Source: Pseudanabaena frigida (GTDB taxonomy: Bacteria > Cyanobacteriota > Cyanobacteriia > Pseudanabaenales > Pseudanabaenaceae). From it: 34,385 nt of DNA. Location of the stretch: assembly GCA_003242085.1 (NCBI GenBank), contig QBML01000045.1:1-34385 (forward strand), read 5' to 3'. A program made the translations under genes and the position numbers. Shown piece after piece: positions 6,468-14,705 of this stretch (position 1 is its first letter; each line of letters opens with the position of its first letter). The notes under the pieces were generated by a model. It searched no databases. It was not told the origin of the DNA and worked only from the letters and a program-made list of their open reading frames with translations.

Positions 6468-7154
6468 ATGCCTGTTGCTTCGTCATCAAAGACCAGTTCG
6501 AAAAGTAGCGCCCCCCGGCGCTCTAGGGGACATTCCAGTCGTGACATCATTCTGCTCGCCGCAGCGAAGCTGGCAACAACAAAGGGACTTAATGGCTTGT
6601 CGCTTGGAGACCTAGCTGCTGAGGTAGGGATGAGCAAGAGCGGGCTTTACGCACACTTCAAATCCAAAGAAGAACTGGAGTTGGCGACGATTGAAACGGC
6701 AGCTGCGATTTTTGATAGTGAAGTGCTTCAGCCTGCAATGAAGGCATACAAGGGAATCGAGCAGCTTAAGGTACTAGCTAGTTCATTCCTTTCACATCTC
6801 GAGCGCAAAGTTTTTCCGGGCGGATGTTTTTTTGCTGCAGCTGCCTCAGAACTCGACACGCGCCCCGGTCCAGCGAGAGATCTAGTTGTCGATGTACTAG
6901 GCAAGTGGCTTTCATTGTTGAGTCAGTGCATTATTGATGCTCAGAAACTTGGAGAGATTGATCCCAACGCGGAAGTTGCTCAGGTGGTTTTTGAAATTGA
7001 GGCTATGCTTTTGGCTGCGAATTTCCTTTTTGTGATGATGAATGACCCAATTCATCTGACACAAGCAAGTAGAGGATTGGAAAATGTATTAGCGCGACTT
7101 GCTGTTGGTGTAGAGTCGCAGAAAATAACTAACCCCTTGGAAGCCTCAAATTGA
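6468..7154 (+). CDS. TetR/AcrR family transcriptional regulator
   Basis: This 228-aa repressor has an N-terminal helix-turn-helix with LSLGDLAAEVGMSKSGLYAHFKSKEEL at about residues 45-71, preceded by a basic Ser/Arg-rich tail. The C-terminal all-helical ligand domain has VFPGGCFFAAAASELD, as in the YxaF/AcrR-like branch. It is divergent from the tautomerase gene, with two TNACGAACGTTCGT-type operators between. It probably autoregulates and controls the tautomerase, perhaps with the cassette genes behind it. The ligand is unknown. It appears intact. Confidence 0.9.
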   Translation: MPVASSSKTSSKSSAPRRSRGHSSRDIILLAAAKLATTKGLNGLSLGDLAAEVGMSKSGLYAHFKSKEELELATIETAAAIFDSEVLQPAMKAYKGIEQLKVLASSFLSHLERKVFPGGCFFAAAASELDTRPGPARDLVVDVLGKWLSLLSQCIIDAQKLGEIDPNAEVAQVVFEIEAMLLAANFLFVMMNDPIHLTQASRGLENVLARLAVGVESQKITNPLEASN

Positions 7155-7200
7155 ATGCAAGATGGATATCATTTATCCTTTACTGCCTTTTGCGTACTGC

Positions 7201-7370
7201 TGGGATAGCTACTGGATACGTGTAAAAACCTGCAAGATCGGTCTTAAACGCGCATTCTATCGTTAGCTTTTTCGCCCCAAAAACTAAAAAATTTATTTCT
7301 TGAAATCTTCTCTCTGTATAGCTTTAAAGGTCATCTTGCAGGTTTTTACATGTATCCTGTAGCTACCCCA
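7201..7370. mobile_element. MITE-like element (about 170 bp, family B)
   Basis: Terminal inverted repeats of about 37 bp: the left end GGGATAGCTACTGGATACG and the right end, read inward, GGGGTAGCTACAGGATACA, both followed by TGTAAAAACCTGCAAGA. The part GGATACGTGTAA is also in family A ends, so the two are probably related. No open frame inside and no clear target duplication. Confidence 0.75.
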
Positions 7371-7578
7371 CTACAAGTAATGCGAAAGTTGAAACTTTCA
7401 TTATTAATACTCTTTTTGAGAACTATGCTCCTTTAGACAAGCTCTAATAAGCTATGGTTCACTCAAAATATGTGACTTTTTTCCTGTCTTTTGATATTAG
7501 CGATCGCAAAGAAATATATTAGAAAGGCGATTGTCACAGGAATACTAATAACATGCGAAATCCTAAGCCTCAGTTTTC
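7370..7578. other. Gene-poor stretch
   Basis: A 23-codon open piece on the plus strand (about 7373-7441, ending in TAA after ENYAPLDKL) could be the tail of a gene cut by the element at 7201-7370, but it is too short to identify. One GCGATCGC-like site is present. Nothing else can be supported. Confidence 0.25.
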
Positions 7579-7619
7579 GGTTCTAGTGGAAAATCAAAAT
7601 CAAGCTTTCCACTAGAACC
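7579..7619. repeat. REP-like hairpin
   Basis: A perfect 14-bp stem (GGTTCTAGTGGAAA and its complement at 7606-7619) encloses a 13-nt loop. Half of this palindrome (TTCCACTAGAACC, or TTCCCCTAGAACC) recurs in the window next to CATATGCGATCGC at about 20288, 21732, 28821 and 31089, and inverted at 11750 and 34263. It could also serve as a terminator, but has no T-run. Confidence 0.65.
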
Positions 7620-7625
7620 TATATA

Positions 7626-7735
7626 GGGGTGTAATTAAGAATGCGGATTTCAGACCATCACTTTTAAGCGATATAGTCCAGAGCAGATTCATCGTAGTTC
7701 CGTGGCAATAAAGCGCTTATCCTGATTACAACCCC
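7626..7735. mobile_element. MITE-like element, copy 2 (110 bp, family A, internally deleted)
   Basis: It begins GGGGTGTAATTA and ends in CTGATTACAACCCC, flanked by ATA on both sides (7623-7625, 7736-7738). The interior GCGGATTTCAGACCATCACT matches copies 1 and 3, but the middle of roughly 130-150 bp is absent. Confidence 0.75.
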
Positions 7736-7842
7736 ATAAATAGCTATCAGCACAGTGATGCAACGATAAAACCATAAAAGCTATAGAGCAATCGCTCTTA
7801 GCACAAGCGATTGCCTTACTCAAAAAGTGTTAAATAGCGGAA

Positions 7843-8409
7843 TTATTTAACTTCCCAGTGCACGTTGCCATTGTTATCTTTCACTGTTACCTCAATCGTT
7901 GCAGAGTTTCCTTTTACATCCTTAGCTTTGCACTCAAAGGTTCCACCAACTTTCACAGCCTTAAACTTTCCACCGCAGTCTACATTGGCATCAGCACCCG
8001 TTTTAGCTTTCAGGGTATCGACCATCTGAGTCTGGATTTTGTCCAGATCGAGAAATCCCTTAGAACCAGTCACATCCCAGTGAATATTGCCTTTGTCGTC
8101 GGTTTGCTTAACTGTAACTGTAATCGTGCTGTCATTTTCAGCTAATGCAGTACAGTCAAATGAGTCACCTGCTTTACCCTCACGTTTTTCAGGACAAGTC
8201 ACCGACTGAACAGTAACTCCCATCTGTTCTTTAATCCCGTCTTTGATTGAGGCTTTTACCTTGTCAATATCCAAGTTCGTAGAACAAGCCGTAATGATAG
8301 AGACGAGTCCAAGAGAAATACCCACAAGAACTGCTGACTTAGGCATTTCCCATACTGGTTTCTTAACGGATTGTAACGCTGATAGCTGGCGAGATCTGAA
8401 TAGATTCAC
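7843..8409 (-). CDS. Lipoprotein with two DUF4333 domains
   Basis: This 188-aa protein starts at GTG 8407-8409, with AGGGG 6 bp upstream. It has a lipobox (VSIITAC, Cys about 42) after a hydrophobic stretch at about 25-40; an internal ATG (8344-8346) would give a shorter signal peptide. Two homologous DUF4333 units follow (about 48-115 and 116-188). Each has a helix (DKVKASIKDGIKEQ, DKIQTQMVDTLKA), two cysteines (VTCP...FDCTA and VDCG...FECKA) and a closing GNIHWDV or GNVHWEV. The function of DUF4333 is unknown. The cysteine pairs suggest a disulphide in each unit, outside the cytoplasm. The second domain is an internal duplication. Confidence 0.85.
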   Translation of the reverse strand: MNLFRSRQLSALQSVKKPVWEMPKSAVLVGISLGLVSIITACSTNLDIDKVKASIKDGIKEQMGVTVQSVTCPEKREGKAGDSFDCTALAENDSTITVTVKQTDDKGNIHWDVTGSKGFLDLDKIQTQMVDTLKAKTGADANVDCGGKFKAVKVGGTFECKAKDVKGNSATIEVTVKDNNGNVHWEVK

Positions 8410-8491
8410 AATTTCCCCTCAAGAAGATTGGATGGTAACACAGAGTATAAAACCTATTTTGGACAATGCTTACTAACAATCTAATCTACCT

Positions 8492-9355
8492 TCAGCACAA
8501 CCCGATGAATTTTTTTAAATTATCGACGAATTCAACGGCTATTTGGCGATCTTTAATATTACCCAACCTAATCTCGTATTCACGATCAATCGTGATTCTA
8601 GGAATGAAAGATATTCGATCATTTTTATCAGGTGGAGCTTGTAAAAGATCGATTTTCGTAATATCTATAAATGCGTACTGTTTGATTTTTTCATCAAAAA
8701 CTATTCTGTGCTTGTAGATAAGCTGTGTTTCCAATTTATCTAATAACAACTCCTCATAGTAAAAAGGGGATGTTATAGCCGAAGCCAAAAGAAATAATCC
8801 AAGCAAAAAGAGAATCAGAAATAAATAAAATGAAAAATTATTACCTAAGCCATAGCGATCGTATGAAACCGTTAAAGATGGTTCGTTTGAACGCAAAAAA
8901 TTGTTTATGAATTCAAATGCTTTTTCACTTTCATCTTGAGAATTAAAATCATATATAAATATATTGTCTTCTTTAAATTGCTTGCTAACAGTAAATCTAA
9001 TGCCAAATCTAATTAACGACTTAGTCCTGTTTTTATATAAATCTATCGCTAAGATTCTTTGAATTTCCATCAAGTTATTTTGTGGAAAACTCGAATCTCC
9101 CGACCTAAATATCTTACAATCAACTCCATCATTTTTAAAACGTACGCAATCGATTTTAATGACTCCAATTTTGGAATAACTCCTATAGTAATTAGATACA
9201 CAAGTGCTTAGGAAGATTATTCCAACCCCTAAAATACCAGCGAATAAAGAATATTTCAATTTATGCAATACATTTAACGATGAAAAAAACATTTTTGTAT
9301 TGCTATGTCTTTTTAAAACTAGGATTTCTTCATTTACTTGCTTATTAACTTGCAT
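8492..9355 (-). CDS. Two-TM membrane protein of unknown function
   Basis: This 287-aa protein starts at ATG 9353-9355 with GGAG 8 bp before it. Hydrophobic segments at about 36-54 and 174-195 enclose a roughly 120-residue loop rich in Lys, Asp and Phe, and a C-terminal domain of about 90 residues follows (KLETQLIYKHRIVFDEK, ending near FVDNLKKFIGLC). This layout resembles cyanobacterial membrane proteins with a DUF3592- or PH-like tail, but I do not recognise the family. Codon use is AT-rich compared with the integron-like region. Confidence 0.6.
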   Translation of the reverse strand: MQVNKQVNEEILVLKRHSNTKMFFSSLNVLHKLKYSLFAGILGVGIIFLSTCVSNYYRSYSKIGVIKIDCVRFKNDGVDCKIFRSGDSSFPQNNLMEIQRILAIDLYKNRTKSLIRFGIRFTVSKQFKEDNIFIYDFNSQDESEKAFEFINNFLRSNEPSLTVSYDRYGLGNNFSFYLFLILFLLGLFLLASAITSPFYYEELLLDKLETQLIYKHRIVFDEKIKQYAFIDITKIDLLQAPPDKNDRISFIPRITIDREYEIRLGNIKDRQIAVEFVDNLKKFIGLC

Positions 9356-9539
9356 TAATATTTCTCCACTGAATTCACATTTAAAATTTGCGATAGAGAT
9401 AAAAATTTCTATTAATAGTAAGAAAGCTATTGGGGAAATTCAAAGGTTAATTATTTAGTCCTCTTGTTAGAAAGTCTTCAAAATTGGGTACGGCAACGAT
9501 TCGTGAAAACTGTATCACGATAGTCTCAGGAATAATATA

Positions 9540-9701
9540 CAGCAATATTTTCAGCAATTGATTTGAGAAAGATGATCGCTTCCCATCGGTGGGAACCGTT
9601 AACTACTTCATTAACGTACAAAGTACTTTGTTTATAAAGCAAAGTTCAAAGTAAATTAACAAAAAAGCAGTCTTAACCGATTTTGGCTAGGGTTGCTTTT
9701 T
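9540..9701 (+). ncRNA. Candidate small RNA
   Basis: A plus-strand terminator at 9667-9701 has no plus-strand gene upstream for more than 2 kb. The preceding 120 bp can fold: TTCCCA-TCGG-TGGGAA (9580-9595) is a 6-bp stem with a 4-nt loop, and ACAAAGTACTTTGT (9618-9631) is a perfect palindrome. This suggests an independent short transcript. The 5' end is not known, and no match to a named cyanobacterial RNA is recognised. Confidence 0.4.
9667..9701 (+). terminator. Rho-independent terminator
   Basis: GCAGTCTTAACC pairs with GGCTAGGGTTGC across a 6-nt loop (11 of 12 positions, including three G-U pairs), followed by TTTTT. A run of six A lies just upstream, so it could also act on the minus strand. 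Confidence 0.7.
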
Positions 9702-10025
9702 GTTGCCAGTGACGACTTTTTAATGCGATTGCAGATTTACAGAATTGATATATTTATTACAAATGCAAAAAGATTATTGATTCTAGGATAAGACTACCTA
9801 TTTTATGGCATAGACTTTACTCCCTCATCCCTAGGACGCATGAGTTTTTTTGTGTGAGTAGTTGTGACATTAAAAGATAAATTGATTACCTTTTCCCAAA
9901 TATAAGCTTCTATGATTACTAATGAGCATTTTTGATAGATGTCTCATTAGATATACCGAATCCTGCTAGTCCCATTGTTAATGCTGGCATTCTATACTTA
10001 CCTTATCGAAATCATAGGTTCACCA

Positions 10026-10415
10026 GTGCAAAAATATCTACATTCTTACTTATTTGCTTGCGGTTGTAGTTTATTAATGATGGGAGGATGTGCTTCTCCA
10101 ACATTGAATCCCCAAAATTCTAATGCCCCTATATCTACATCAGCCTCGATAGCTTCAACACCAAAGGACACGGATAAACCCAAAGCTAATAATTATTCAG
10201 AATCTTTTATCAAAGACTATACAGATGGATGTGTGTCTGCAATTAAGAGCATGAAAACAGAGGATGAGAAAAAAGCTGCTTGTACTTGTGTTCTTAATAA
10301 AGCTCAGGAATCTTACACGGCAGAAGAATTTGTAAAGGCTTCTCAGGAGCTAAATATGGAGAAACAAATTCCTCCCAAATTGTTTGAAATAATGATTTCT
10401 TGCGTAAAGAAATAG
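10026..10415 (+). CDS. Small Cys-containing lipoprotein of unknown function
   Basis: I start this at GTG 10026, which gives a 129-aa protein with a normal lipoprotein signal (YLFACGCSLLMMGGCAS; acylated Cys in LMMGGC). A longer frame from 9975 would add 17 residues. A Ser/Thr/Pro-rich linker follows, then a compact helical domain with four cysteines: DGCVSAIK, ACTCVLNKA and IMISCVKK. The spacing suggests two disulphides outside the cytoplasm. Family not recognised. It is followed by the MITE copy at 10430, only 14 bp after the stop. Confidence 0.65.
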   Translation: MQKYLHSYLFACGCSLLMMGGCASPTLNPQNSNAPISTSASIASTPKDTDKPKANNYSESFIKDYTDGCVSAIKSMKTEDEKKAACTCVLNKAQESYTAEEFVKASQELNMEKQIPPKLFEIMISCVKK

Positions 10416-10429
10416 AGTTGCTTCAGCTA

Positions 10430-10668
10430 GTGGTGTAATCAGGAGACGCACAATTTAGTGTTACGGAACTACGCTGAGCCTGATCTGGACTATATCGCCT
10501 AAAAGTGATGGTCTGAAATCCGCATTCTTGCATTAAAGCTGGTGGCTGAAATGCTGATTTGTTCGTTCAATATCCTGAAACAAAGTAGATCTTTGAGAAA
10601 ATTTCTGGAACTTAAGTCGGCTAATCATCTTAGCGTTTAGTGGCACTAAATCATCCTGATTATACCCC
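10430..10668. mobile_element. MITE-like element, copy 3 (239 bp, family A, inverted)
   Basis: Left end GTGGTGTAATCAGGA and right end, read inward, GGGGTATAATCAGGA; flanked by CTA on both sides (10427-10429, 10669-10671). The interior is the reverse complement of copy 1 apart from an about 19-bp segment that copy 1 alone carries. No open frame. Confidence 0.8.
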
Positions 10669-10844
10669 CTATATAACTATTTACTGTGCTTTTGCAAGGC
10701 GATCGCCTTGCTTCTAAAGACTGAGTTTCGCCACTGCGATCGCACTGCAAAAAAGGCACAAAGTTGCAAAATGGCGATCGCTGTCTAATTGTTCAGAAAA
10801 TTCTAAGAGTGATATATTGCATAAATGACAAAGGAGGCAAGACA

Positions 10845-11054
10845 ATGACTGTCACAACGAAGCAGCAAATTATCCAAGAAGTTGAAGCCATGTCAGAAAG
10901 TGAGTTGACCAAGGTTCTAAAGTTGCTGCAATCCTTTTGTTTAACTAAGCACAAGCCCCAAGTCGCTGATATTAAATATCCCCTGCGTGGTTTACCAGTG
11001 GAATATATCGATCCCCTCGAACCAGTTGCCATCGGTGATTGGGAACTGGCATGA
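10845..11054 (+). CDS. Antitoxin of a VapBC-type pair
   Basis: This 69-aa protein starts at ATG 10845, with AGGAGG 8 bp before it. The N-terminus TKQQIIQEVEAMSESELTKVLKLLQSF is helical, and the C-terminal half (YPLRGLPVEYIDPLEPVAIGDWELA) is an extended, acidic tail typical of antitoxins that wrap around PIN toxins. Its stop overlaps the toxin start (ATGA at 11051-11054), so the two are translationally coupled. Confidence 0.78.
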   Translation: MTVTTKQQIIQEVEAMSESELTKVLKLLQSFCLTKHKPQVADIKYPLRGLPVEYIDPLEPVAIGDWELA

Positions 11055-11278
11055 TTGTATTAGACACGCATATCTGGATTTGGTGGGTGCATGGAGATCC
11101 TAAGCTCAGTCAAACTACGATCGTTGCAATCCAATCCCATGAGTCTGATGTAATTGGGGTAAGCGCGATATCCTGCTGGGAAATTGCCAAGTTAGTTGAG
11201 TACGATCGCTTGAAATTGCCCTGCTACTCGCTAGGGGAGGCGATTGATTGGAATTGGTATTTTTACCAGTCCTATTAG
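11051..11278 (+). pseudogene. VapC-like PIN-domain toxin, truncated
   Basis: The product begins MIVLDTHIWIWWVHGD with the first PIN acidic residue (Asp5) and has SAISCWEIAKL with the second (Glu). PIN toxins of this kind are ribonucleases of about 125-135 residues; this one stops after 75. Just before the stop the sequence reads DWNWYFYQSY, whereas a neighbouring frame gives LELVFLPVLLDSQAI, which resembles the expected strand. Further on FDRLLDGA recalls the terminal PIN motif. The third and fourth acidic residues are therefore lost to a frameshift. The antitoxin remains intact. Confidence 0.75.
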
Positions 11279-11411
11279 ACAGTCAAGCAATTATTCACGA
11301 ACAAAAATGTTGCAATAATTTTTGCATATACACTTGTGGTAACCGCCAAAACGCCTTTGACCGTCTACTAGATGGCGCAAGATCATTTTAGGACTTACCT
11401 TAGAAAACCCA

Positions 11412-11738
11412 ATGCCCCAACCACCACTCCCCCAACCCCAACTCGATCGCACTCCAATCACCCTCGACCAATACGAAGCCTATACACCCGAAAAACTGGA
11501 GCTAATACATGGCTTCTATGACTATGGCTACCCAGATGATTTCAAAGGCTTTTACCTTGCGATACTCACAAATATGGGACTAAGCGCCGCCGTTAGCCAT
11601 GTACCAATTTCCAAGTGGTTAGCCACCATCCAAGAGGTAGCTTTGCAAAACCCCAAGCTTGACGATGCTTTGCGCGATCGCTTAGTCAAAGGGATAGCCG
11701 AGTTGAATGCAGTTGTCGAGTGTTTGGAGTCTGGATAA
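11412..11738 (+). CDS. Conserved hypothetical protein
   Basis: This 108-aa protein opens with a Pro-rich tail and ITLDQYEAYTPEKLELIHG, which looks like the start of Uma2-type (DUF820) nucleases. The rest (YGYPDDFKGFYLAILTNMG, AAVSHVPISKWLATIQEVA) is a helical region without the PD-(D/E)XK residues, so it is probably not a nuclease. Similar short proteins are likely widespread in cyanobacteria, but I cannot name a function. The start ATG at 11412 has no clear ribosome site. Confidence 0.55.
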   Translation: MPQPPLPQPQLDRTPITLDQYEAYTPEKLELIHGFYDYGYPDDFKGFYLAILTNMGLSAAVSHVPISKWLATIQEVALQNPKLDDALRDRLVKGIAELNAVVECLESG

Positions 11739-11793
11739 GGCGATCTGTTCTAGTGAAAAATCAAAATCATGAAAAAGCGCGGCTTTGTAATGT

Positions 11794-12582
11794 ATGGCTA
11801 AAAATCTAAAATTGAACTGCCTGAGAGGTCAAACTAATTGGGCTGATATAGCCTTGAGCTTGTTATGTCTGCCTGCACTCTTATGGGGTGACTTCATCGC
11901 GTTCGCACAGCAAGAAACCTCGCAATATGGACTAGGGCTCCAGCTACAGCAGAGGGGTTCTCTACATGCGTCACGGAATTATTGCATCACCGCGATCGCA
12001 CCGAAAGATGGTGGTCGAACACTTTCCCATCAACCTACTTTGTATTTTTATCTCAGCAAAAACAAAACTGAGCGAAATATTTTCATATCTGCATTAAGAA
12101 TAACGCTGCAATTAGAAGAAGGTAAATCTGTTCTCAGGTTTAGAGTCAAAGTGGAGAATTTAGCAGAAGGGCTGTACAAAATCGCTTTGCCTGTAGACAA
12201 TTTCCCAAACCTTAATAGAAAGATTCAACATTGGAGATTGAATGGAATAGATACGGAGTCTTTAGACTTAGAAGATGCGTTTGCATACGTTCAGCAAGGA
12301 TCTAATGAGAATGTGCTGAAGGAAATTCAGCCGACAAGTACCATACTAGACAAGGCGCATATCTATGCGAAATATTACTATTGGTATGATGCTTTTGATG
12401 CTTATAGTCAATGGTTACAGCAAAATCCAAAAGATGCGGTGGCTCGGCGCGAACGGGAAAAGATGCTCCAAGAGAATCTCAGTAGCCGATGTGTTGATGT
12501 TTACAAATTCTCATCGTTTGAAAAATTGCTCAAAGAGATCGATGTCAAACCTGCCAAAGCGATCGCCTTAGTCAAAAAATAA
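11794..12582 (+). CDS. DUF928 domain protein, exported
   Basis: This 262-aa protein has an N-terminal hydrophobic segment (LSLLCLPALLWGDFIAFAQ, about 20-38) that looks like a signal peptide cut after AFA. The DUF928 body shows HQPTLYFYLS, a strand-rich domain, and a C-terminal alpha-helical half with YYYWYDAFDAYSQWLQQNP, as in TPR-like tails of this family. DUF928 proteins are cyanobacterial and often sit beside CHASE2 or TPR genes; their function is unknown. The stop is 3 bp before the helicase ATG, so the two are probably co-transcribed. Confidence 0.75.
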   Translation: MAKNLKLNCLRGQTNWADIALSLLCLPALLWGDFIAFAQQETSQYGLGLQLQQRGSLHASRNYCITAIAPKDGGRTLSHQPTLYFYLSKNKTERNIFISALRITLQLEEGKSVLRFRVKVENLAEGLYKIALPVDNFPNLNRKIQHWRLNGIDTESLDLEDAFAYVQQGSNENVLKEIQPTSTILDKAHIYAKYYYWYDAFDAYSQWLQQNPKDAVARREREKMLQENLSSRCVDVYKFSSFEKLLKEIDVKPAKAIALVKK

Positions 12583-12585
12583 ACC

Positions 12586-14439
12586 ATGCCCTCTCTGATC
12601 CCATCCCTCAACAGTTGCGTCGCCCGAATGACATCAGGTGAAAAGCGCTTTGCGGTGAGATTGGAGCAGAAACTTTATGACGATTATCTAATCTGGTATG
12701 ACGTGCCCATCGGCAAAAAGCAACTGCACCCCGATTTCATTGTCTTGCACCCGTTGAGAGGCTTATTGGTACTAGAGGTCAAAGACTGGAAAATCGACAC
12801 CATTCTCAACGTCACTAGAGCCAACTGGACAATCGCCGATCGCAACTCTGGCGAACCCAAACAAATCAAAAATCCCCTAGAACAAGCCCGAACCTATGTT
12901 CTTCATGCAGTAAAGCTACTTGAACGTGATGCCGAGCTAGTCTATGCGATCGCAAATGACCACGCTGGTAAATGTATCGTTCCCTATGGCTATGGTGTTG
13001 TGTTTACCAATATCACAAGGGCAGTTTTTGATAAACAAGGGTTAGGAGAAGTCATAGAGTCAAACTTGGTAATCTGCAAAGATGAGATGCTCGAAAGTGT
13101 TGACGATGGAGAGTTTCAACAAAGACTATGGGATATGTTTCCCTACCATTTCGATCGCACCCTAAGCCCGCACCAAGTCAATCGCATCCGTTGGCATATT
13201 TTCCCAGATATCGCGATTCAGCAATCTTTGTTGCCAGAACCAGAGGAAGATGAAGTAATAACACCCGTAGCGATCGCACCTGACCTCATCAAAATCATGG
13301 ACTTGCAGCAGGAGCAACTAGCGCGAAGTTTGCGGGGTGGACACCGTGTAATACATGGTGTGGCGGGAAGTGGCAAGACTCTAATCTTGGTTTACCGTTG
13401 CCAATTTTTGGCAGAGAAAAGCGAAAAGCCAATCTTGGCACTGTGCTATAACATCTCGCTAGCATCGAGGCTGAGACAAATGCTCAAAGAGAAAGGAATT
13501 GAGGAGAGCAAAGTATCGGTGCAGCATTTCCATAGCTGGTGTGCGGAAATGTTGCGACTCTACAAAGTTCCTTTACCCGATCGCACCAAGTACTAAGGAC
13601 GAGAGTTTTTCAGTCAATTAGTTCAGCAAGTGGTTCTAGGGGTAAATGAAGAGAAGATACCCAAGGGCAAATATGGAGCAGTGCTATTAGATGAATGGCA
13701 CGACTTCAAACCGACTTGGTTCAATCTCATCGTGCAGATGGTTGACCCCGAAACTAATTCGTTATTGGTGCTATACGACGATGCTCAGAGCATTTACGAA
13801 CGGCGAGAAAGAGGCAGATTCAGCTTTGCTAGTGTGGGCATAAAGGCACAGGGACGGACGACCATCCTCAAACTCAACTATCGCAACACTGAGGAGATTT
13901 TGAGCTTTGCCTATGAGTTCACCAAGAACATCATGCAGCCGACGGAAGATAGCGAAGAAGATAGTCCTGTTCTCATCAAGCCGCAGAGTGTGGGCAGACA
14001 TGGTGCAAAGCCTACGTTTACAAGACTCAGTAGCTTCTCAGCAGAGACAAAACATATATATCGCATAGGGGAATATCGCGAACGGGGTTTAGCTTGGAAT
14101 GATATGGCGATCTTGTATCGTTCGGACTTTATGGGGCGATCGCTGAGCCGTGCTTTGAAAGATGTCGATATTCCTGTGGAATGGTTGAACGAAGACAGTA
14201 ACAGCAAGCGTTACCAACCAGAAGCGCAAAGCGTGAAATTGCTAACGATGCATAGCAGCAAAGGTCTGGAGTTTCCAGTGGTGTTTATTCCTGGTGTTGG
14301 ATTTATGCCAAATCAGTCTCAGGCGATCGCGGACGAGGCAAGGTTGTTGTATGTAGCGATGACTAGGGCTACTGAGCATTTGGAGTTGAGTTGTGATCGG
14401 GATTCGGTGTTTGTCAGGAGGTTGGAGAAGGGGATTTAA
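12586..14439 (+). pseudogene. NERD-UvrD/Rep-type helicase interrupted by one stop codon
   Basis: The frame is continuous from ATG 12586 to the stop at 14437-14439 except for one TAA at 13594-13596 (TKY-stop-GREFF). A single C to T change (CAA) would explain it. The first half (336 aa) has a NERD nuclease-like domain with DFIVLHPL (Asp50) and LVLEVKDW (Glu64, Lys66), then Walker A GVAGSGKT at about 258-265. The second half has Walker B LLDEWHDF, LYDDAQSIY, LNYRNTEEI, TMHSSKGLEFPVVFIPG and LLYVAMTRATEHLEL, the SF1 helicase motifs. It would act on DNA. The lone stop may be a recent mutation, a sequencing error or read through. A GTG at 13630 could restart the second half, which lacks Walker A. 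Confidence 0.88.
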
Positions 14440-14542
14440 GGTTGCGATCATTGAGAGGATGGGGTGCGATCAGGTTTAATCGCACTTCATAATAGTCACT
14501 AGAAAAGAGGTTTTGATATATATACAATAATTGCAATATTTC

Positions 14543-14623
14543 ATGAAAACATCAGTGTTCCACCGTGATATCAAACCTGCTAATTTAATGCGCCGTAGTA
14601 GCGATTGCTGCCTTTATAAATGA
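14543..14623 (+). pseudogene. Fragment of a Ser/Thr protein kinase (catalytic loop)
   Basis: A 26-codon open stretch reads VFHRDIKPANLMRRSS, the Hanks-type kinase catalytic loop (HRDxKPxN). No Gly-rich loop, Lys or DFG motif is found before or after it. It is only a scrap, but the motif is too specific to be chance. It lies directly upstream of the cyclase-ATPase gene, suggesting that a kinase gene once stood here. Confidence 0.7.
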
Positions 14624-14705
14624 ATAGTTTAGAGTATATTATTCAACTATATGAAGCTTTCGAGATCGAGTAAAATATTCAAATTCTGCGACAGGTAATC
14701 GCTGT

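Larger units (their letters stand above)
9356..9974. other. 619-bp intergenic stretch with structured elements
   Basis: No protein gene is seen. 9484-9542 shares GGCAACGATTCGTG and a TCTCAGGAATAATATACA-like part with the inverted trace at 1391-1428. From about 9580 several hairpins precede a strong terminator at 9667-9701 (see the ncRNA entry). 9702-9974 shows no clear feature apart from the region that should hold the promoter of the next gene. Confidence 0.5.
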
